A stretch of DNA of 25,471 nucleotides from Dunaliella salina (Eukaryota > Chlorophyta > Chlorophyceae > Chlamydomonadales > Dunaliellaceae): contig MU069453.1 in NCBI GenBank assembly GCA_002284615.2, positions 449,402 to 474,872 on the forward strand, given 5' to 3'. The notes beneath the pieces are model-generated. The model did not search any database, was not told where the DNA came from, and saw only the letters and a list, made by a program, of their open reading frames with translations. Both the position numbers and the translations under genes were made by a program. The stretch's first letter is position 1; each line of letters opens with the position of its first letter. Of the stretch, positions 21,801 to 25,471 are shown one piece after another.

Positions 21801-24329
21801 AGCAGACCTGGCAAAAAGCGTGCAGCCATGGGCAATGAAACAGTCAGTTCAACAACCAGAGGTTCCTGTCATCCAAGGCTTACAGGATGCATGAGAATAG
21901 CTCTTCCCACTCTCCCTGAAGGGCGCACATCGCTTTGTAAGTGAAGATGAGTGATGATGTAGGTGCATATGAGGAGCTCACAACGTGCTTACAAAGGAAG
22001 GTGCACATCCAGGGTTGAACAATTCCACAAATATAACTTTGGATTTATATTCCCTGCTAAAAAGCTGGTACATTCGGTATGTTTTTAACAGAAATGGCCT
22101 AAGCCTTTCCAGAAGTTCCTTCCATCCAAGGCTCACTACATACATAAGTGACAAGAGTCCTCCTTGCTCTGCAAGGGAAGAGCCCACATCACTTCAAGAC
22201 GATCTCACTTTTTGTACAGAGGGAGGTGCCTGAAACAGTCTTTCTCGACGAACTCCTCCTTTGCTCTGAGCAGGCCAGTAGTCAGTTGTTTTGACTCCAG
22301 GACTCCTTTTCCTTTTTGACCTTGTAATCTTGAAAGAGCGAGTGCTTCATCCAGAGGTTCCTTTCATCCAAGGCTCACTACACGCACGAGGAAGAGCTCA
22401 CTTTGGGCATGGGAAGACGGCATGCCAGGGTCAGCTTTTCTTGCATTAGGCGGCCGTCGCTCGTTGATCAGTTTTTTCAAGGCCTGTGGACACAGAGGAA
22501 AGGGCAAGCCAGGTGTTAAAACGTGTTACACATGAGTCGCAGACTAGCATTGAAGTTTTAGCCGATGAAAATCATTGTTGAACAGCTATCATATTTAATC
22601 ACACCGTGGTTCTGCGCCAGCTGGGTTTTCCATGTGATCTCTTGCCAACATTTGAGTATATGTCCAGTCGTGTCACGTGATGTGCACCGGAGGGTTGACT
22701 GAGGGCTTCTGTATGTAAAAACCTGGAGGGAAACTGGGAAATTTGTGCGCCTGAGGTGTGCCTGCCAGGGAACAGGCTCATTTTATTCTCTCTTGATCCC
22801 TCCAATTAAAACCCGAGGCTGCGCCAAAGACGTGGGCTAGGCATGAATTTTAGTATGGGGGAGTTCATCTCTTTTGTGAGGCTTTCTCCTCTTTTTTTCT
22901 TGGTTTGCGCAGAGTGATGATTGAAGAGTGCGCTCTGATCGATCGGTGATGCAACTGGCAGCTTTGGAGCACAAAACTGTATGCGAACAAGCTTGCTCCG
23001 CAAACATGCCATAGAAATTATTATTGTGTTGCAGCGCATGGCCCAGGAAAGAAGAGACTGAAGTCTTCTGATGTGATGAGTGCATGCAATCCCTACTTGT
23101 TAAAGAAATGCATGCCCTTTGAATCTGATACTCGGCAACATCCCGCCTTCCTAGACCATCTTCATGAATTTGCCTGTCATTCCTCCAAAGTAATCCTACA
23201 ATGTCCCAGCTTCATAGACTATCTTCACAATCCTTCAATGTCCCAGCTTCGAAGGCCATTCTCATCACTTCTGCCTGTCTTTCCTCCAAAGTAATCCTAC
23301 AATGTCCCAGCTTTGTAGACCATCTCCATGAATTTAGCCTGTCCTTCCTTCCAAACTAATCCTGACACCATTGAGATACTGGTGCACTTCCCTTGCAGGG
23401 ATATCCAGATGATTTTCACTCCATGTCTTGAAATTCCAGCTGTTGCTGTTCTAGGTGCTGTTGCTGTTCTAGGTGCTGCTGCTGTTCCTGCTGCAACATC
23501 CCTTTCTTTTTCAGCACCTGTGCCTTGAATTGAACACAATTACCTTACAGACTACAACATTGCATATTGACCCCAGGATGGCTAGGGGGACGTGCAAGGT
23601 ATGTCGGTTACAGAAAAGGATAGAAAACGCCACTCCAGAAACCAGCCACTTGGTCTGCAAGCATGGGGGCGGAGCGCAAGGGGCGATCTCAATCGGATGG
23701 AAGGTTAGACAAAAGCAGGTGTGGATGATGCCTGTACCAATGCAAGCAACAATGCAAACAGCAATGCCTACTCCAATCCAGCAACAATGCAAGCAAAAAA
23801 TCAGGTGTGGATGATGCCTGTAACAACGCAAGCAATGTTACAAGCAACATGCAAGCACGCCTCCCTGCCTGATCCCTTGGATGGAACCTACCAATTCATT
23901 GGTGACGACTAGCCACTTAGCAGGTCTGTGTCTGTGACTGTGGCTGCTGGGGTCGGCTGGCACCTGTCCTTGGAGATGCACAGCTGCCTGCAATCTTGAG
24001 TCTTGCTGCTCCGAAGAAACATCCCTTTCTGCACTCCAAACCTTTTGGGAGGAGCCTCCATCTGGACTAGACCCAATGCCAGCAGAGGTGCTGTTTGTTT
24101 GTACGTCCCGCCTCCTGTCAAGGTTCATCATGAGTGTTGTAGTGCACCGAGTAGATAGATGGCACGAATTGGACACAGGCCTCTTGTGGATAAATTATGA
24201 CTGCAAGAAGAGAGTGGGCTGGGTGTATACTCACCTGGCCATTCTTCTTGGACTTCTGTGCAGTGGCAACAAAACTTGGTGAGGAGGATGATGAAAGTTG
24301 CAAGGCGTGTTGTGCAAAAGAGCAACCAT
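12176..24329 (-). CDS. LPPE: PAP2-superfamily lipid phosphatase, plastid LPP-epsilon-like, complete six-exon model
   Basis: Exons in order on the minus strand are 24329-24235, 24114-23964, 23654-23544, 22483-22402, 16754-16600 and 12430-12176. They sum to 849 nt (282 residues plus TGA), and every junction is GT-AG and phase-compatible. The PAP2 motifs are all present: C1 K122-x6-R129-P130 (KKLINERRP), C2 PSSH with His144, and C3 R202-x5-His208 in RVHSGYHTVPQ. Gln212 stands where classic PAP2 enzymes have Asp, as I recall for the LPP-epsilon and dolichyl-diphosphatase branches. Hydrophobic spans suggest several membrane helices (about residues 86-100, 103-118, 148-166, 171-197, 213-222, 231-240 and 249-263). 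Residues 1-32 are basic and free of acidic residues, fitting a plastid transit peptide. The likely reaction is dephosphorylation of phosphatidic acid or a related lipid phosphate at the plastid envelope. The length matches plant LPP-epsilon (about 280). The gene is divergent from the ATP/ADP carrier gene. Introns 4 and 5 are 5,647 and 4,169 nt and repeat-filled. Confidence 0.92.
12431..13550 (-). repeat. ~108-bp tandem array of PAP2 exon 6 acceptor plus first ~54 exon nt
   Basis: In gene orientation each unit is a pyrimidine tract, CCTATTTTCACAG, then ACCTGGCTGCGTGTC and CACAGTGCCTCAAGTGG. Copies of the acceptor lie near 12537, 12642, 12751, 12858, 13157, 13268, 13377 and 13486, plus the true one at 12431. 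More copies are probably hidden in the gap. Because 108 is a multiple of 3, long meaningless frames run through it. Confidence 0.9.
12893..13127. other. Assembly gap, 235 N
   Basis: A run of N interrupts the 108-bp array. The gap size may be an estimate, and the true copy number of the array is unknown. Confidence 1.
13551..14988. other. PAP2 intron 5 interior, mostly unique, no exon recognised
   Basis: It contains the third dispersed-repeat copy (13724-13808). It also has a patch with repeated TTCCCGG/GCCCGGAC words (about 14110-14360) that may be a decayed transposon edge. I saw nothing with family-like coding sequence on either strand. Confidence 0.35.
13724..13808. repeat. Dispersed repeat, copy 3
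   Basis: It carries AAAGAAAATTATGGAGGC, CTCCCTACATCAATCAAGG and GACACATTGGCTCATAAAG. The last 19 bases are identical to copy 1. Confidence 0.7.
14989..15537 (-). CDS. Unrecognised ~182-codon open frame inside PAP2 intron 5
   Basis: The frame is open from just after TAA (15538-15540) to TGA/TAG-side stop at 14989. Internal ATG 15480 gives about 163 residues beginning MRVLIEIATPGAVPWTF and ending ALWKQFDG. It lacks repeats and has a balanced, protein-like composition with several Trp (WTFDGQ, FLWLPKYF, CWASHP). It lies on the PAP2 strand. It may be a transposon-derived or nested gene, or an exon of one. I do not recognise a family, and no splice sites fit the PAP2 phases. Confidence 0.3.
   Translation of the reverse strand, partial: QWNSRNGPSPDPGLSSCVGMRVLIEIATPGAVPWTFDGQAGHVSFLWLPKYFDGSARCIDRPPKHKFPIKLFLLLSMPSVRMEVCWASHPGYLLLSYQTGVFQNLMHKVSPTKLTALLHMLGLCAGFQGGGPGEWAKAAGVKFIWTQASLWVRPMNGASPFKTACTAVKDCNENALWKQFDG
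15960..16160. repeat. TGCATG-rich low-complexity region
   Basis: GCATGCA, TGCATGCA and AGCAATGCACA words are densely repeated without a fixed period. The sequence is capable of many small self-complementary pairings. Confidence 0.6.
16600..16754 (-). CDS. LPPE: PAP2 gene exon 5 (membrane helices between C2 and C3)
   Basis: The acceptor TTACCATGCAG precedes 16754 and the donor GTGCGT follows 16600. Two bases complete Ser147 and 51 codons follow: LGFLGVYFAAFMLLG, a short loop SAECAQG, then a long hydrophobic run to ALALAIFM. The spacing of about 54 residues between C2 and C3 is normal for the family. A second acceptor and exon-start copy lies 46 nt upstream (at 16800), out of frame. Confidence 0.88.
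16755..16810 (-). repeat. Duplicated acceptor of PAP2 exon 5
   Basis: In gene orientation CTGCAG/GCGTAGGCTTCCTC (exon-like start at 16800) precedes the true CATGCAG/GTTTGGGCTTCCTC (16754) by 46 nt. Use of the upstream site would shift the frame of exon 5. Confidence 0.7.
17023..17110. repeat. Perfect 41-bp-arm inverted repeat with 6-nt loop
   Basis: 17023-17063 is the exact reverse complement of 17070-17110, with TAATTG between. In the PAP2 transcript it would form a 41-bp uninterrupted hairpin within intron 4. It could be a fold-back repeat, a small-RNA precursor or an assembly fold-back. Confidence 0.95.
17111..17640. repeat. ~60-bp minisatellite (CAGATCAGCAGGGGCAATGC type)
   Basis: GATCAGCAGGGGCAATGC or close variants recur at 17143, 17205, 17427, 17487 and 17547, with AGCACATCAGGCGCAAGC between. 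A related word sits outside the array at 16926 and near 17897. The minus-strand frame repeats IAPADL, which is a by-product. Confidence 0.8.
17641..18240. other. PAP2 intron 4 stretch without recognised exon
   Basis: It contains a diverged pair GAGTGGAAAGCATCGCTGCAAGG / GAGCGGAGAGCATCGCTGCAAAA, in minus orientation about 73 bp apart (near 18210 and 18137). I found nothing else. Confidence 0.35.
18240..20060. repeat. Large GCAGGCA-based complex satellite with higher-order copies
   Basis: GCAGGCACAGGTAGG, AGCAGTGTTGCAGG and AAGAGGTCTTACAGATAGC words are arranged in longer units. A block including AGCAAGAGGTCATACTGGGAGC recurs 451 bp apart (about 18520 and 18971). From 19490 the units are ~150-180 bp, starting GGCTTGCAGGCACAGGATGGC. 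Pure GCAG tetranucleotide runs lie at 18831-18880 and 19133-19152. Confidence 0.9.
20067..20163 (-). other. Possible short exon within PAP2 intron 4
   Basis: In minus orientation a strong pyrimidine tract and CCAGCTTTCAG precede 20163, and GTACCT follows 20067. The 32 codons between (VVRSELTEVPWLAKGRIS...) look protein-like. PAP2 is complete without it and its insertion is not required by phase. It could be an alternative exon, a nested gene part or chance. Confidence 0.25.
20170..21300. other. Unique stretch in PAP2 intron 4, no exon confirmed
   Basis: A plus-strand segment at about 20699-20822 follows a CCACCAG acceptor-like site. It reads SVGGISSSNFAEPSSSSQ and then AARGVSVDDDN. It may be an exon of another gene, but the minus-strand frame is equally open and no partner exon was found. 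Confidence 0.25.
21315..21750. repeat. 82-bp higher-order minisatellite (40- and 42-bp halves)
   Basis: CAAAATTGCAAGCAGGCAGA recurs with alternating tails CACAGACAGGCAAGCACAGG (40 bp) and CACAGATAGGCAGGCGCACAGG (42 bp). Five to six dimers are present. Two ambiguous bases (21662, 21669) fall inside. Confidence 0.9.
21855..22400. repeat. Three ~245-bp-spaced copies of the sequence next to PAP2 exon 4 donor
   Basis: GAGGTTCCTTTCATCCAAGG plus the following CTCACTACA...GAGCTC region occurs near 21859, 22110 and 22352. The last copy abuts the donor of exon 4 (22401). Confidence 0.65.
22402..22483 (-). CDS. LPPE: PAP2 gene exon 4 (C1 and C2 active-site motifs)
   Basis: The acceptor CTGTGTCCACAG precedes 22483 and the donor GTGAGC follows 22402. 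There are 27 codons plus one base. KKLINERRPPNARK carries phosphatase motif C1, and DPGMPSSHAQ carries motif C2 with the catalytic-site His. The final A joins GT of exon 5 to make Ser, giving the conserved SSHAQS. Confidence 0.93.
23150..23350. repeat. ~63-bp tandem repeat in PAP2 intron 3
   Basis: TAATCCTACAATGTCCCAGC, TAGACCATCTTCATGAATTT and CTGTC(A/T)TTCCTCCAAAG recur two to three times. Confidence 0.75.
23441..23500. repeat. 18-bp repeat GCTGTTGCTGTTCTAGGT
   Basis: About three copies lie just downstream (gene orientation) of the exon 3 donor. Confidence 0.75.
23544..23654 (-). CDS. LPPE: PAP2 gene exon 3 (TKWLVSG, two membrane spans)
   Basis: The acceptor CATGCTTGCAG precedes 23654 and the donor AAG/GTAATT follows 23544. 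There are 37 codons in phase 0/0. TKWLVSGVAFSILF and LAILGSICNVVVCK match the SKWLVSG...LW and GSV-N-LS-LK segments just before the C1 motif in plant LPP-epsilon proteins. Confidence 0.9.
23714..23850. repeat. 86-bp-spaced direct repeat in PAP2 intron 2
   Basis: CAGGTGTGGATGATGCCTGTA occurs at 23716 and 23802 with CAATGCAAGCAA words between. It lies about 60 bp upstream (gene orientation) of the exon 3 acceptor. Confidence 0.75.
23964..24114 (-). CDS. LPPE: PAP2 gene exon 2 (Ser/Gly-rich N-terminal linker)
   Basis: The acceptor CCTTGACAG precedes 24114 and the donor CAG/GTGCCA follows 23964. The first base completes an Arg codon and 50 codons follow. The reading is RRDVQTNSTSAG...SSEQQDSRLQAAVHLQGQ. 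The low-complexity hydrophilic part is poorly conserved in the family; LQAAVHLQGQ before TKWLVSG resembles the L-x-A-x-L-N segment of plant LPP-epsilon. The evidence is phase fit plus weak similarity. Confidence 0.65.
24235..24329 (-). CDS. LPPE: PAP2 gene exon 1 (start codon and transit peptide)
   Basis: ATG is at 24329. The 95 nt encode MVALLHNTPCNF...RSPRRMA plus two bases, ending at a strong donor (GTGAGTAT). The peptide has many His, Arg and Pro and no Asp or Glu, as expected for a plastid targeting sequence. The start is chosen because this frame alone joins exon 2 in phase. Upstream alternatives in this frame are not ATG. Confidence 0.7.
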
Positions 24330-24558
24330 ATGGATTGTCAGGACCAACAAAAAATATTTTTGTGTGCACCAAGCCAAATAGAGCCAAAAATATGGACTAT
24401 GTGAAGAGTGCCTCAAATAGGAGCTCAACGCAAAAAGGCACCCTCCAATTATAAAAGAAAATTTTGCTACAATTGCCCGTTTGTCTTAACCTCAGCGCAG
24501 ATGCCGTAGTTGGTAGAACCAGTTGTAGGGCAGTTTGTCCCAAGCTCCCTCCTTTCTC
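24330..24558. promoter_or_regulatory. Divergent promoter between PAP2 and NTT genes
   Basis: The two start codons are 229 bp apart and point away from each other, so the segment must hold both promoters and 5' leaders. It is AT-richer than its surroundings. It contains a palindrome (CAAAAATATTTTTG) near 24347-24362 and a TATA box at 24450-24457 on the plus strand. I could not assign a clear TATA box to the minus-strand gene. Confidence 0.6.
24450..24457 (+). promoter_or_regulatory. TATA box of the NTT gene
   Basis: TATAAAAG lies 102 bp upstream of the NTT start codon. Transcription would start about 30 bp downstream (near 24480), leaving a leader of about 80 nt. Confidence 0.5.
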
Positions 24559-24778
24559 ATGCCAGGCTTGCCCAACCACCTTAGGTTGCAACAACAACAA
24601 CAACAACAACCACATCAACGACGCCAATGTGCAGCCTGGCAGCAGCGTGTTTTCCTACCGTCCTTCAAAGGGAGGTGTACTGCTAGCGTTTTGCCTTTGC
24701 CTTGCCATCAAATACAGCCGCGACTGGCATCCAATGAGGCGCAAGCACACCCCGCAGCCATACTGTGTACAAATAGAC
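24559..24778 (+). CDS. NTT: NTT gene exon 1 (transit peptide with Gln run)
   Basis: There are 73 codons plus one base, ending at a consensus GTAAGT donor (24779). It encodes MPGLPNHLRL, seven Gln from a CAA repeat, then PHQRRQCAAWQQ and further basic sequence. The CAA run is a microsatellite inside the coding part, so length polymorphism is likely. Confidence 0.82.
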
Positions 24779-25356
24779 GTAAGTGGGGTTCATTCTATGA
24801 GCAGCTGCTTGCCCGCACACCGTGCCGTTGCCGTTGCCTGATTTATCAAGCAAAAAACGCAACCATGTCGGCTTGCATGTCTGCACAGGGCCTGCTGTGC
24901 AATGCAAGGCCTCCCTGAGAGCCGTGACGTCCTCCTTTGATGAGGTCCCAGGGGACGGAAGTGGGGCACGCCAGGTTCAAAAGATTGCAAGCCTGGGCAT
25001 GCTGTTCTTTTGCACCACCTTCAACTACACCATCCTGGTGAGTGTGCCTGGCATTCCCCTGGCAGACACAGCTCCTGTGGTGGAGTGTGCAACCTGCTGC
25101 ATGGAGCGCACCTCTCCAGCATTGCTTTTTGCAAGCAGGTCAGGTGCATGCACATGACAGCTGCGCCCTAATCCGGGCCTCCTGCAGGCACATGACAGCT
25201 ACTGACTGGGTGCACCTGCCATTCCATCCTGGCCTGCAGCAAAACTTGAAGGATTCCATTGTGGTGACCACTGTTGGGGCAGAGGTCTTGCCATTTTTGG
25301 AGGCCTATGGAGTGCTGCCAGCCAGCCTTCTTTTCTTCATGTTCTTCAAAGTCATT
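24559..25356 (+). CDS. NTT: Plastidic ATP/ADP translocator (NTT/TLC family), first three exons, 3' truncated by window
   Basis: Exons 24559-24778, 24889-25037 and 25240-25356 join in frame to give the first 162 residues. SLGMLFFCTTFNYTIL followed by QNLKDSIVVTT...AEVLPFLEAYGVLPA matches the first membrane span and loop of plant and algal plastid ATP/ADP carriers (LGLMFFCILFNYTIL...KDVLVVT...AEIIPFLK). These carriers import ATP into plastids in exchange for ADP at the inner envelope. Residues 1 to about 75 are rich in Gln, Arg, Pro and Ala with one acidic residue; VQCKA at about 77-81 looks like a transit-peptide cleavage region. ATG 24559 is the first in frame after a TAG at 24526. The remaining 10 or so helices lie beyond the window. 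The gene is divergent from the PAP2 gene. Confidence 0.93.
24889..25037 (+). CDS. NTT: NTT gene exon 2 (end of transit peptide, first membrane span)
   Basis: The acceptor TGTCTGCACAG precedes 24889 and the donor GTGAGT follows 25037. Two bases complete an Arg codon, then come 49 codons ending LFFCTTFNYTIL. This hydrophobic segment is nearly identical to the first helix of plant NTT proteins. Confidence 0.93.
25240..25356 (+). CDS. NTT: NTT gene exon 3 (loop and second membrane span)
   Basis: The acceptor CTGGCCTGCAG precedes 25240 and the donor GTGAGT follows 25356. There are 39 codons in phase 0/0. It reads QNLKDSIVVTTVGAEVLPFL...LPASLLFFMFF. The usual plant R-D-T before KD is Q-N-L here, a visible substitution in a conserved place. 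The following intron runs into a CA repeat at the window end. Confidence 0.93.
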
Positions 25357-25422
25357 GTGAGTGCCAGACTGCTACTGCCCATGGAAGACGCTGAATGTTT
25401 TGTGATTTGCTGGGTTTCCATG

Positions 25423-25423
<1 letters not shown>

Positions 25424-25471
<48 letters not shown>
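25424..25471. repeat. CA microsatellite at the window end
   Basis: 24 CA units run to the last base, in the intron after NTT exon 3. Confidence 0.97.

Overview
The window is nuclear DNA from a photosynthetic eukaryote, most likely a green alga. Coding sequence sits in short exons (82-255 nt) split by GT-AG introns. Two of the three genes recognised belong to plastid-associated families (an NTT-type ATP/ADP carrier and an LPP-epsilon-like PAP2 phosphatase). Most of the remaining DNA is mini- and microsatellite. A repeat-rich chlorophyte such as Dunaliella would fit, but that is a guess from style. There are no operons or ribosome binding sites, and I recognised no RNA genes.

Layout. 1-3321: minisatellites, no gene recognised. 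3322-6203 (+): the last three exons of a VWA-domain (CoxE/ViaA-like) protein; its 5' part is not visible. 6204-12009: a gene-poor stretch between two convergent genes, with a 96-bp inverted-repeat element, CTGATTCAGA-type repeats, a dispersed repeat and a decayed ORF. 12176-24329 (-): a complete six-exon gene for a 282-residue PAP2-superfamily phosphatase resembling plant plastid LPP-epsilon. Its 849 coding nt are spread over 12.2 kb, with two introns of 4.2 and 5.6 kb filled with tandem repeats, a 41-bp-arm perfect hairpin, an unrecognised ORF and a 235-base assembly gap. 24330-24558: a 229-bp divergent promoter with a TATA box. 24559-25356 (+): the first three exons of a plastidic ATP/ADP translocator (NTT/TLC family), cut by the window end inside an intron at a CA repeat.

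The most interesting signal is that several tandem arrays are copies of the edges of the neighbouring exons. The last PAP2 exon is preceded by at least eight ~108-bp units, each made of a pyrimidine tract, a CAG acceptor and the first ~54 nt of that exon (the active-site C3 segment). It is followed by copies of its own C-terminal end. PAP2 exon 5 has a duplicated acceptor. The VWA exon at 3686 is preceded by three decayed copies of its acceptor plus 5' coding part, and followed by two extra copies of its 3' end with a splice donor. Exon borders therefore seem to seed local repeat expansion at this locus, producing rows of decoy splice sites. All gene models were deduced by reading frames, splice signals and phase compatibility. 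No search or RNA evidence was available.
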